Below are positions 7,262 to 14,888 of a DNA stretch of 22,210 nt, one piece after another. A program made the position numbers and the translations under genes. The notes below the pieces were generated by a model. The model was not told the DNA's origin, made no database searches, and was given only the letters and a program-made list of their open reading frames with translations. Position 1 is the stretch's first letter; every line of letters begins with the position of its first letter. The stretch spans positions 1 to 22,210 of the forward strand of contig JAXHUH010000310.1 in the NCBI GenBank assembly GCA_034211175.1, read 5' to 3'. The stretch is from JAXHUH01 sp034211175 (lineage in GTDB: Bacteria; Actinomycetota; Acidimicrobiia; Acidimicrobiales; CAIXPF01).

Positions 7262-7269
7262 CACCTCTC

Positions 7270-8355
7270 GTGCCAGCGCAGCTTCGTGAACATCGGTGGG
7301 CGGCGATCGCCCTGGCGGCAGCGCTGGCACTCGCCGCGTGCGGCGGTTCCGGCGACGACGAGGACGCCGACGGCACGTCCACCGCGGCCGACGGCACGGC
7401 CGCCGCGACCGACGACGCAACCACCACCACGGCCGCCGCCGACGACACCGCGGGCACGTCGACATCGGCCCCGGGCACGAGCACGACCGGGGCGGCCGGG
7501 GCACCCGAGCCCGAGCTGCCGATCACGCTGGTCGACGACACCGGCACCGAGGTGACGATCGAGTCGATCGACCGCATCGTCCCCCTCGACGGCGACCTCG
7601 CCGAGGTCGTCTTCGCCCTCGGGCTCGGCGACAACGTCGTGGCCACCGACCTGTCGGCCACCTACCCGCCCGAGGCCGACGCGCTGCCCGAGATCGGCTA
7701 CCAGCGCTCGCTCGTCCCCGAGCCGATCGCGGCGATGGAGCCGACGGTGCTGCTCGCGTCGGACCTCGCCGGGCCCGTCGAGACCCTCGAGACGCTGCGA
7801 GAGCTCGGTTTCCCGCTCGTCGTCATCGACCAGGACCCGACGATCGACGGGCCCGCGACCAAGGTCCGACGGGTCGGCGAGGCCCTCGGCATCCCCGACG
7901 CCGGTGAGGCGCTGGCCGCCGAGGTCGAGGCCGACATCGACGAGGCGCTGACGCTCGTGCCCGACGATGTCGACCCGCCGCGGATCATGTCGATGTACGT
8001 GCGCGGCGGCGGCCTCCAGCTCGTGTTCGGCGAGGGCTCCGGCATGGACGCGCTGATCGAGGCGATCGGCGGCGTCGACGTCGGCACCGAGCTGGGCATC
8101 GAGGACAACGGCCCGCTCACCGAGGAGGCCCTGGCGCTCGCCGCCCCCGACGTCATCCTCGTCACCGACTCGGGGCTCGAGTCGGTCGACGGCATCGACG
8201 GCCTGCTCGACGCCAGCGGCCTCGCCCGCACCCCGGCCGGTGAGGACCGCCGGGTGCTGTCCTACGACGACCAGCTCCTGTTCGGCCTCGGGCCCCGCAC
8301 CGGCGAGCTGATCACCCGACTCGTCGCCGACATCCACGGCGAACGCGCCGGCTGA
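7270..8355 (+). CDS. ABC transporter substrate-binding lipoprotein, hemin/siderophore type (HmuT-like)
   Basis: 361 aa from GTG 7270. Basic N-terminus (REHRW), a hydrophobic Ala/Leu stretch and lipobox LAAC with C24 mark a lipoprotein. Residues 25-80 or so are an Asp/Thr/Ala/Gly-rich linker. The rest is a Peripla_BP_2 (class III) fold: DGDLAEVVFALGLGDNVVATD, TYPPEA, IGYQRSL, EPTVLLASD, then VVIDQDPTIDG and the helical backbone. The TYPPEA plus GYQRSL signature resembles heme-binding HmuT proteins. An in-frame ATG at 7219 would add 17 residues ahead of the signal peptide and lies within the promoter region, so I reject it. No permease or ATPase gene is near, so it would have to use a transporter encoded elsewhere. 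It is divergent from fixX. Confidence 0.85.
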   Translation: MPAQLREHRWAAIALAAALALAACGGSGDDEDADGTSTAADGTAAATDDATTTTAAADDTAGTSTSAPGTSTTGAAGAPEPELPITLVDDTGTEVTIESIDRIVPLDGDLAEVVFALGLGDNVVATDLSATYPPEADALPEIGYQRSLVPEPIAAMEPTVLLASDLAGPVETLETLRELGFPLVVIDQDPTIDGPATKVRRVGEALGIPDAGEALAAEVEADIDEALTLVPDDVDPPRIMSMYVRGGGLQLVFGEGSGMDALIEAIGGVDVGTELGIEDNGPLTEEALALAAPDVILVTDSGLESVDGIDGLLDASGLARTPAGEDRRVLSYDDQLLFGLGPRTGELITRLVADIHGERAG

Positions 8356-8357
8356 CC

Positions 8358-8406
8358 CGGCGGCCGCAGCGCAAGCTGCCCGGCCGCCGTCCCGCACCCG
8401 CGGGAC
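8358..8406 (+). terminator. Tandem hairpins after the hemin-type binding protein
   Basis: The first hairpin (8358-8389) pairs CGGCGGCCG with CGGCCGCCG and continues into CAGC-GCAA-GCTG, giving a GCAA (GNRA) tetraloop and a two-base CC bulge. A second hairpin follows at once (8389-8406): 7-bp GTCCCGC/GCGGGAC with loop ACCC. They begin 2 nt after the stop codon and look like a strong terminator, perhaps partial, in front of the next lipoprotein gene. Confidence 0.75.
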
Positions 8407-8469
8407 GAGACCCACCCGCCGGACCGTCCCTCGGCCCGGCATCCCGCCACCACGTCAACCGGAGGACCC

Positions 8470-9054
8470 GTGAACACCGCCATGCGCTCGATCGCCGCCC
8501 TCGCCCTCGCCGGCGCCCTGCTCGCCGGCTGCGGCGACGATGACGACGACGCCGGAACCGACGACACCACGACGACCTCGGCCGAGGAGAGCACCGCCGC
8601 CGCTGACGAGACCGAGGAGACGACCACCACCACCGAGGCGGTGGCCGAGACCACGACGACCACCGCCGCCGTGGCGGACACGACGACGACCGCCGCGGCG
8701 GCCGAGCTCGACACGTCCGATCCGGATGTCGCCGGCGTCGTCGAGGCGTACACGACGGTGTTCGACTCCTCGGTGGCAGCCGCCGAGAAGGAGCCCTACC
8801 TGCCCGAGTTCGCCGCGCTCGAGCCGGTGCTGGGCCAGTTCGCCACGGCGGCCGGCGCGCTCGGCGGCGTGACCGTCGACGTCACCGACGTGGCGGTCGA
8901 CGGCGACGCGGCGACCGCGACGTTCGACATCCTCGCCGGAGGCGCCCCGTACGCCGAGGACTTCAGCGGCGCCGCGGTCCGTACCGACACGGGCTGGGGC
9001 ATCCCCCAGGACGACGTCTGCACGCTCTTCGGCTACGCCCAGATCACCTGCTGA
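8470..9054 (+). CDS. Secreted lipoprotein with Thr-rich linker and MTB12-like C-terminal domain
   Basis: 194 aa. Signal peptide with lipobox LLAGC (C21), then a linker at about 22-78 made almost only of D, T, E, A and V with runs of Thr. The C-terminal part of about 115 residues (VVEAYTTVFDSS..., GDAATATFDILAGG, GAAVRTDTGWGIPQDDVCTLFGY) resembles the low-molecular-weight antigen MTB12 domain, with a strand pattern ending in a W and a Cys. That match is from memory. GGAGG at 8461-8465 supports GTG 8470 better than ATG 8482. Function unknown; probably surface-exposed. Same strand as the binding protein 114 nt upstream, but separated by tandem hairpins. Confidence 0.8.
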   Translation: MNTAMRSIAALALAGALLAGCGDDDDDAGTDDTTTTSAEESTAAADETEETTTTTEAVAETTTTTAAVADTTTTAAAAELDTSDPDVAGVVEAYTTVFDSSVAAAEKEPYLPEFAALEPVLGQFATAAGALGGVTVDVTDVAVDGDAATATFDILAGGAPYAEDFSGAAVRTDTGWGIPQDDVCTLFGYAQITC

Positions 9055-9149
9055 TCGGCCTCGGGCGCGCGGCCCGGGGCTCCGGTTCGACCGCGCGGGC
9101 CATGACACGTGAGGATTGCGGGCGACGGCCACCACCGGTGAGGTGCGCG

Positions 9150-9863
9150 ATGACCGACGTGACGATCCCGACCGGCGAGACGGTGCCCGCGTACGTCGCC
9201 GAGCCCTCGGGCGAGGGCCCGTGGCCCGGCGTGGTCGTCATCCACGATGCGCTCGGGATGACGGCCGACGTCCGCCGCCAGGCCGACTGGCTCGCCGCCG
9301 AGGGGTTCCTCGCCGCGGCCCCGGACCTGCACCACCGGGGCGGCCGGATGCGGTGCCTGCTGTCGGTGGCCGGCGACATCTCCCGAGGTGAGGGGCGGGC
9401 GTTCACCGACGTCGAGGCCGTGCGGTCGTGGTTGGCCCACCGCGACGACTGCACGGGCCGGACCGGCGTGATCGGGTTCTGCCTCGGCGGCGGGTTCGCG
9501 CTCGTGCTGGCGGCCGGCCACGGGTTCGAGGCGTCGAGCGTCAACTACGGCGGCCTGCCGAAGGACGCCGAGGAGGTGCTGGCCGGTGCGTGCCCGGTCG
9601 TCGGGAGCTACGGCGCACGCGACCGCAGCCTGCGCGGTGCCCCGGCCCAGCTCGAGCAGGTGCTCACCACGGCCGGCGTCGCCCACGACGTGAAGGTGTA
9701 CCCGGACGTCGGCCACTCGTTCCTGAACGACCACGACGACGCCGACTACCCGCGGTGGGCGGCGATCGCCAACGCGCTGATCGACTCGACCCACGACGAG
9801 GCGTCCGCGCAGGACGCCCGCCGCCGGATCATCGCCTTCTTCGACGCCCACCTGCGTGCCTGA
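9150..9863 (+). CDS. Dienelactone hydrolase-family alpha/beta hydrolase
   Basis: 237 aa. Nucleophile motif GFCLGG with C111, D158 (YGARD) and H189 (VGHSF) form the Cys-Asp-His triad of dienelactone hydrolases. The N-terminal VVVIHDALGM and APDLHHRGG are the usual family blocks. ATG 9150 has AGG at 9141-9143 about 6 nt upstream and removes an unconserved 16-residue extension. Family members hydrolyse dienelactones or other small esters; many actinobacterial paralogs have no known substrate. The cytoplasmic enzyme is alone on the plus strand between the lipoprotein and the convergent ClbS-like gene. No link to mycofactocin is evident. Confidence 0.9.
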   Translation: MTDVTIPTGETVPAYVAEPSGEGPWPGVVVIHDALGMTADVRRQADWLAAEGFLAAAPDLHHRGGRMRCLLSVAGDISRGEGRAFTDVEAVRSWLAHRDDCTGRTGVIGFCLGGGFALVLAAGHGFEASSVNYGGLPKDAEEVLAGACPVVGSYGARDRSLRGAPAQLEQVLTTAGVAHDVKVYPDVGHSFLNDHDDADYPRWAAIANALIDSTHDEASAQDARRRIIAFFDAHLRA

Positions 9864-9883
9864 GCCCCGGACGGGCGTTGCGT

Positions 9884-9910
9884 CGTCGGGCCGACCCGGG
9901 GCGCCCGACG
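9884..9910. terminator. Hairpin between convergent genes
   Basis: An 8-bp inverted repeat CGTCGGGC (9884-9891) / GCCCGACG (9903-9910) with an 11-nt loop lies in the 51-nt gap between the dienelactone hydrolase (stop 9863) and the minus-strand ClbS-like gene (stop 9915). Probably a bidirectional terminator. Confidence 0.6.
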
Positions 9911-9914
9911 CGGG

Positions 9915-10418
9915 TCAGGGCCGGTTGGCCTTGGCCCACGCCCGGATCAGCTTCGACGCCCACGCGTAGTGGCTCGACGTGGCCGACACCGCGTAGCTGC
10001 CGACCGACGTCGTGCCGGTCCACGGGTAGCGGCGCTTGGCGAACAGGTCGTCGGCGTCGTAGCCCTCGATGACCGCGACCATCTCGGCGTAGGACGCCCG
10101 GAGGCGGGCGACGACCTCGTCCCACGGATCGTCGGCCGCGGCCTTCCAGATCTCGTCGTTCAGCGCCGGCGTCTCGGCCCACGTGTACCCGGGCGCCGGC
10201 ATCTCGGGCTTGTGGCCGGCCGCGCCCTCGGCCTCCCAGCCGAGGAACAGCCGGTGCCACGCATCGAGGTGGGCGAGCAGGTCCTTCACCGACCACAGCT
10301 CGCACGCGCCGGGCTCCTCCCGGTGCTCGACGGGCACCGCCTCCACGGCGGCGAAGAGCCGATCGAGCTCGGTCGCCGCCGCGTCGAGCAACTCCGTCCT
10401 GGTCGTCGGTCGTGCCAC
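9915..10418 (-). CDS. ClbS/DfsB-like four-helix bundle protein (DUF1706)
   Basis: 167 aa from GTG 10418; no clear ribosome-binding site. Family blocks: W42-S-V-K-D-LLAHLDAW54, then PGYTWAETPALNDEIW (76-91), a middle YAEMVAVI, and a C-terminal SSHYAWASKLIRAW. These match the ClbS/DfsB (DUF1706) family within the DinB-like four-helix fold. ClbS protects colibactin producers by hydrolysing the cyclopropane warhead, but most members have unknown roles. It lies 105 nt after the FixC-like gene on the same strand, with a hairpin between, so it is either the last gene of that operon or a separate gene. No colibactin-like pathway is present. Confidence 0.82.
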   Translation of the reverse strand: MARPTTRTELLDAAATELDRLFAAVEAVPVEHREEPGACELWSVKDLLAHLDAWHRLFLGWEAEGAAGHKPEMPAPGYTWAETPALNDEIWKAAADDPWDEVVARLRASYAEMVAVIEGYDADDLFAKRRYPWTGTTSVGSYAVSATSSHYAWASKLIRAWAKANRP

Positions 10419-10491
10419 GATCCAGGCTGATCACGCGCGACGCCCCGCTCCCAGAGGCGAACGTCCCGGAGGCCGGCCGTACCTGCCGGAC

Positions 10492-10507
10492 CGGCCCGAC
10501 CGGGCCG
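10492..10507 (-). terminator. Short hairpin after the FixC-like gene
   Basis: CGGCCC (10492-10497), loop GACC, GGGCCG (10502-10507): a 6-bp GC-only stem with tetraloop lying 17 nt past the fixC stop on the minus strand. A weak terminator candidate; read-through into the ClbS-like gene is possible. Confidence 0.4.
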
Positions 10508-10523
10508 CGGCAGCCGCGCCCGG

Positions 10524-11894
10524 TCAGCCGAAGGTGCGCAGGCCCCGCCAGGCGTCCTTCGCCAGGTCGCGCAGCTTCACGTCGGCGCGCTTGGCCTCGC
10601 GGCGCAGGAGCTGGTTGACGCCCTTCTTCGGGGTCGGGTTGGTCACCGTGAACAGCGACTCGGCGACGTTGCAGATCAGCGACGGGTACTGGAGCTGCAC
10701 GCGGTCCGACATGACGAGCCCGGGCGCGTGGCGCAGCTTCTTGTGGTCGGCGAGCACGAACGTGTTCTCGAGCCGCTCCCGGTAGCGGGCCAGGAACCCG
10801 GCCGAGCTGTCGTGGGTCGCGAGCGCCTCGAGTGCGACCTCACCGGCGACCTTCCCGGAGCCGATGGCGAAGTTGACGCCCTCCAGCCAGATCCCGGCCG
10901 CGAGGCAGAACGCGGCGGCGTCGCCGGCGACGAGCATCCCGTCGGTCGACAGGTCCGGCATCATCTCGTAGCCGGCCTCGGGAATGAGGTGGGCCGAGTA
11001 CTCCTTGAGCTCGGCGCCCCGCACCAGCGGCTCGATCGCCGGGTGGGCCTTGAGGCGGGCGATGAACTCCTCGGGCCGGATCTTCGACGCGGCCAGGCCG
11101 CCGAGGCCGAGGACGACGCCGATCGAGATCGTCTCGAGGTTCGTGTAGAGGAACCCGCCGCCGGGCACCGGGTCGGTGCAGCCGAGGATCTCGAAGTCGG
11201 CGCCCTCGTCGCCGTCGAGCGCGAAGCGCTGCTCGATCACGTCGCGCGGGAGGGCCAGCACCTCCTTGGCGCCGAGGGTGAAGTGTTCGGGCTCGTCGTG
11301 GTGGTAGAGCCCGGCCTCCTTGGCGAGGAACGAGTTCACCCCGTCGCACGCGATGACCAGATGGGCTCGCAGGTCGCCGCCGGGGCGGTCGGTGCGGACC
11401 CCGACGATGCGGCCCCCACCATCTTCACCTTCGCCCTCCCGCAGGAGGCCGGTCGCCGTCGTCGACGGCACGAGGGTGGCGCCCGCCTCGACGGCGATGC
11501 CGGCGAGCCAGGCGTCGAAGTCCGGCCGCAGCGCGGTGGCGCCGTTGTAGGGCGCCTCGCCCCAGGCGGTGGTCCGGTAGTCGACGGTGAGCGCCTGGTG
11601 GCCCGTCATCATCATCGTCGCCCGGCGGGTCACCCACCGCTGCATGGGCGCCTGCTCCCACCAGTCGGGCACGAGCGTGTCGAGGATGCGGCCGTAGATC
11701 ACGCCGCCGTACATGTTCTTCGAGCCGGGGAACGGGCCCCGCTCGAGCAGGCACACCGACCGTCCGGCGCGGGCGAGGACCAGCGCGGCGGCCGCACCCG
11801 CAGGGCCGGCGCCGACGACGATCACGTCGAAGTCGACGTCGCGGCGGCCGTTGGTCGACGGCACACCCGCCCCGGTGGGCTGGCGCTCAGGCAT
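10524..11894 (-). CDS. fixC: FixC-like ETF:quinone oxidoreductase (FAD-dependent)
   Basis: 456 aa. FAD motif VVGAGPAGAAAA is at 26-37, followed by LLERGPFPGSKNMYGGVIYG, the FixC/ETF-QO signature. Further blocks are DFDAWL, CDGVNSFLAKEAG, GAKEVLAL, the flavin/quinone region DGMLVAGDAAAF with GIWLEGVNFAIGSG, and a C-terminal YPSLICNVAESLF. FixC takes electrons from the FixAB ETF and passes them to quinone or, in bifurcating systems, also to ferredoxin. ATG 11894 overlaps the fixB stop by 8 nt. The 18-residue N-terminal leader before the Rossmann strand is unconserved. Its FixX partner is encoded at 6845-7144, not next to it. Confidence 0.92.
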   Translation of the reverse strand: MPERQPTGAGVPSTNGRRDVDFDVIVVGAGPAGAAAALVLARAGRSVCLLERGPFPGSKNMYGGVIYGRILDTLVPDWWEQAPMQRWVTRRATMMMTGHQALTVDYRTTAWGEAPYNGATALRPDFDAWLAGIAVEAGATLVPSTTATGLLREGEGEDGGGRIVGVRTDRPGGDLRAHLVIACDGVNSFLAKEAGLYHHDEPEHFTLGAKEVLALPRDVIEQRFALDGDEGADFEILGCTDPVPGGGFLYTNLETISIGVVLGLGGLAASKIRPEEFIARLKAHPAIEPLVRGAELKEYSAHLIPEAGYEMMPDLSTDGMLVAGDAAAFCLAAGIWLEGVNFAIGSGKVAGEVALEALATHDSSAGFLARYRERLENTFVLADHKKLRHAPGLVMSDRVQLQYPSLICNVAESLFTVTNPTPKKGVNQLLRREAKRADVKLRDLAKDAWRGLRTFG

Positions 11895-12876
11895 GGTTCG
11901 CTCCCTCGTCGGTTGCCGGTGCGACGACGGTGTCGGTCCCGCCTCCGGTGTCGGAAGCGAGCAGCCGAACGAGTGCGTCGACCAGCTCGGGGCCGTCGGT
12001 GACGATCGCCAGGTCGGCCAGCGCCATCATCGGGCAGCTCGGGTCGGTGTTCACGCTGACGATGTGGCGGGGCTGGCCGAGCCCGGCGGTGTGCTGCACC
12101 GCCCCGGAGATGCCGATGGCGATGTAGAGGTCGGGGTGGACGGCCACACCGGTGGTGCCGATCTGGCGGTCGTAGGGCAGCCAGCCGGCGTCGGTGACGA
12201 CGCGGGTGCCGCCGACCGAGGCGCCGATCGCGCCGGCGATCTCGGCGAGACCGTCGAAGTCGGCGGCCCGCAGTCCGGCACCGCCGCCGATGATGCGGGG
12301 CGCCTCGGCCAGGTCCATGGTCGCCGGGTCCGCGGGGAGGATCTCGATCAGCTCGGCGACGCGCCCGCCGGCGGCGACGGCGACGTCGAGCACCTCGACG
12401 ACGTCGGGCGACGCCGGGACGGCGACGCCGCGGGCGCCGGGCTGGAGGGTGGCCACGAACGGTTCACGGACCTCGATCCGCTCGATGGTGGCGCCGCCGT
12501 GGCGGGCGACCGCGGCGCCGTCGCAGGCGACCTCGATGGCGCCGGCGAGCAGCGGGCGGCCCAGCGCGGCGGCGAGGTGGGGTGCGAGGTCGCGCCCGTC
12601 GGGCGAGCTCGGCAGGATCACGACGTCGTAGTGGTCGGGCCCGTTGTCGGGGTCGGCGCCGTCGGGGGCGATGACACCGGCGAGCGCACCGGCCCACGCC
12701 ACCGGGTCGAACGCCGCGGCCTCGATCACCCGCACGCGTCCGGGCAGCGACGCCGCGGCCCGTTCGGCACCGACGCCGATGACGAGGCTGTCGCCGCCGG
12801 CCTCGGCCGCGGCGTCGGCGCCGCCGAGGGGCAGCTCGCCGGCCCGGGAGCAGATGACGGCCAGTCGGTTGCTCAC
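11887..12876 (-). CDS. fixB: Electron transfer flavoprotein alpha subunit, FixB-like (mycofactocin-associated)
   Basis: 329 aa. The C-terminal FAD domain is typical of ETF alpha: VVTDAGWLPYDRQIGTTG (226-243), then VHPDLYIAIGISGAVQHTAG (246-265) and IVSVNTDPSCPMMALADLAIV. The N-terminal half has the expected Rossmann-like fold with VVILPSSPDGRDLAPHLAAALG. GTG 12876 overlaps the stop of the upstream OYE gene (GTGA), indicating coupled translation. The insertion at 70-80 (PDGADPDNGPD) is Asp/Pro-rich. It would pair with FixA at 6007-6843. Directly following two FadH/OYE genes, it may accept electrons from, or give them to, those enzymes. Confidence 0.93.
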   Translation of the reverse strand: MSNRLAVICSRAGELPLGGADAAAEAGGDSLVIGVGAERAAASLPGRVRVIEAAAFDPVAWAGALAGVIAPDGADPDNGPDHYDVVILPSSPDGRDLAPHLAAALGRPLLAGAIEVACDGAAVARHGGATIERIEVREPFVATLQPGARGVAVPASPDVVEVLDVAVAAGGRVAELIEILPADPATMDLAEAPRIIGGGAGLRAADFDGLAEIAGAIGASVGGTRVVTDAGWLPYDRQIGTTGVAVHPDLYIAIGISGAVQHTAGLGQPRHIVSVNTDPSCPMMALADLAIVTDGPELVDALVRLLASDTGGGTDTVVAPATDEGANHA

Positions 12877-14888
12877 AGTGCCGCTCCGATGCGTCGGCCC
12901 TCGACGACCGCGGCGTGGGCCCGGCGGGGCGCCACGCAGTCACCGACCCGGTGGACGGTGACGCCGAGCTCGATGGCCTGTGCCTTCAGCTGGTGGTAGA
13001 GGTCGTCGGCCGGGGTCGGCGGCACCGCGAGGACGACCCAGTCGGCTGGCCGGGGTGTGGTCACGCCGGTCGGGTGGTGGAGCACCTGGAGACCGCTGTC
13101 GTCCATGCCGACGATGACCGAGTCGGGCGTCTGGACGATCCCCTTGGCCTCGGCCCGCAGCCACCAGGTCTCCATGTCGAGGGTGATGCCGAGGTCCTGG
13201 CCGATGACCATGCCCGGGCTGAGGATCTCGACGGAGCAGCCCCGGTCGGCGAGCAGCTCGGCGACGCTGGTGGCGTGGTGGAAGCCGATCTCGTCGATCA
13301 CCACGACGTCGCCCGAGGGCACGGCGTCACCGGTGAGGACGTCGACCACGTCGACGACGCGTGTCCCCCCAGCTGCGGTGCCTTCCTCAGTTGCCGTTGT
13401 CCCGTCTCCGGTGTTCGCGGTGGGCGCCCACCACGGGCGGCTCGGGTGGGCGCCGGTGGCGACGATGACGTCGTCGGGCTGCCAGGTGCGGACCAGGTCG
13501 ACCGACACCTCCTCGCCGTACTTGATGTCGACGCCGAGGCGCTCGATCTCGTGGAGCTGGTTGCGGACCAGGTCGCCGAGCTCGGCCCGGTTCGGCACGC
13601 TCGCCGCCAGACGCAGGTTGCCGCCGGCCTCCTCGGACCGCTCGACCACCGTCACCCGGTGGCCGTGCTCGGCGGCCGAGATGGCGGCCTGGAGCCCGGC
13701 CGGGCCGGCACCGACGACGAGCACGTCGCGGGCGAAGCGCACCGGCTGAGGCTCGGGCAGCTCGGCCTCGCGGCCGGTGCGGGGGTTCTCGATGCAGCCG
13801 AGCCACCGGTTCAGCCCCATCCGGCCGACGCACTCCTGGTTGCACGACAGGCACAGCCGGATGGCGCCGGTGTGGCCCGAGCGGGCCTTCTGGGCGAAGT
13901 CCGCGTCGGCGATCTGGCCCCGCACGACACCGATCAGGTCGGCGTGGCCCGCGGCGAGTGCGTGCTCGGCCTGGAGCGGGTCCTTGAACCGGCCGACGCC
14001 GACGACCGGCAGGTCGATGTGCTTGCGCAGCGTCGACGGGATGAACATGGCGTACTCGGGGCGGATGTGCATCGACGCCTCGATCATGAACAGCGTCGCC
14101 GTCGCCACCCCGATCGACGTGTTCACGTAGTCGGCGTGGCCGTGGGCCTCGACGGCCTTGGCGACCTCGACGGTCTCGTCGATGGTGATGCCCTCGTCGA
14201 TCAGCTCGTCGCCGCACAGGCGCACGCCGAGGGCGACGGTCGGGCCGATGGCGTCGCGCACCGCGGCACAGATCTCGTGGAGGATCCGGGCCCGGTTCTC
14301 GAGGCTGCCGCCCCACCGGTCGGTGCGCTTGTTGGTGGCCTGCGACAGGAAGCCCCGCACGATCGAGCTGTGGGAGCACTGGAGCTCGACGCCGTCGAAG
14401 CCGCCCTCGACGCACCGCGCGGCGACGGTGGCGTAGCCGTCGATGATGTCGGCGATCTCGGCCTCGTCGACCGCCTTCGGGACCTCACGGAACAGCGGGT
14501 CGGGCACCGGTGAGGGCCCCCACACCGGCAGGCGGCTGTACATCGACGACGCCTGGCCGCCGTTGTGGTTGATCTGGGCGAAGATCGGCGTGCCGTGGCG
14601 GTGGACGGCGTCGGTGATGGCCCGGTAGCCGTCGACGACGTCGGGCCGGAACGCGTGGATCATCTTCTCGTAGGGCCAGTCGGTCGGGTGGACCGAGTGC
14701 TCCTCGGTGATGATCAGCCCGGCGCCACCCTTGGCCCGCGCCTCGTAGTAGGCGGCGTGCTGGGCGGTGGGCAGGCCTCGGGTCGCGTAGTTGGTGAGGT
14801 GGGCGGCGAACACGATCCGGTTGGCGATCGTGATCGGCCCCAGCCGCATCGGGGAGAACAGGTAGCGGTACTGGCCGCCGGCGGACAT
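12873..14888 (-). CDS. FadH/OYE-family flavo-iron-sulfur oxidoreductase 2 (mycofactocin system)
   Basis: 671 aa in the 2,4-dienoyl-CoA reductase / trimethylamine dehydrogenase layout: an FMN TIM barrel (about 1-335, starting LFSPMRLGPITIANRIVF), a 4Fe-4S motif C346, C349, C353, C365 (CLSCNQEC...C), then FAD and NAD(P)-like domains with VVGAGPAG at 391-398. The barrel keeps FLSQATNKRTDRWGGSLENRAR (180-201), the classical FadH block. The linker at about 493-507 is Thr/Gly/Glu-rich. ATG 14888 overlaps the stop of the preceding OYE gene (TGATG). NCBI-type annotation names this family mycofactocin system FadH/OYE oxidoreductase 2; its reaction has not been established. It may oxidise or reduce enoyl-type or mycofactocin-linked substrates using ETF (inference). 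Confidence 0.92.
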   Translation of the reverse strand: MSAGGQYRYLFSPMRLGPITIANRIVFAAHLTNYATRGLPTAQHAAYYEARAKGGAGLIITEEHSVHPTDWPYEKMIHAFRPDVVDGYRAITDAVHRHGTPIFAQINHNGGQASSMYSRLPVWGPSPVPDPLFREVPKAVDEAEIADIIDGYATVAARCVEGGFDGVELQCSHSSIVRGFLSQATNKRTDRWGGSLENRARILHEICAAVRDAIGPTVALGVRLCGDELIDEGITIDETVEVAKAVEAHGHADYVNTSIGVATATLFMIEASMHIRPEYAMFIPSTLRKHIDLPVVGVGRFKDPLQAEHALAAGHADLIGVVRGQIADADFAQKARSGHTGAIRLCLSCNQECVGRMGLNRWLGCIENPRTGREAELPEPQPVRFARDVLVVGAGPAGLQAAISAAEHGHRVTVVERSEEAGGNLRLAASVPNRAELGDLVRNQLHEIERLGVDIKYGEEVSVDLVRTWQPDDVIVATGAHPSRPWWAPTANTGDGTTATEEGTAAGGTRVVDVVDVLTGDAVPSGDVVVIDEIGFHHATSVAELLADRGCSVEILSPGMVIGQDLGITLDMETWWLRAEAKGIVQTPDSVIVGMDDSGLQVLHHPTGVTTPRPADWVVLAVPPTPADDLYHQLKAQAIELGVTVHRVGDCVAPRRAHAAVVEGRRIGAAL

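Noticed and set aside
7251..7266. Iron box (DtxR/IdeR site) at the hemin-type binding protein promoter
   Set aside because: Only the half TTAGGTT followed by CACCT is present; the second half of the 19-bp consensus is missing. The sequence is better explained as a -10 element.
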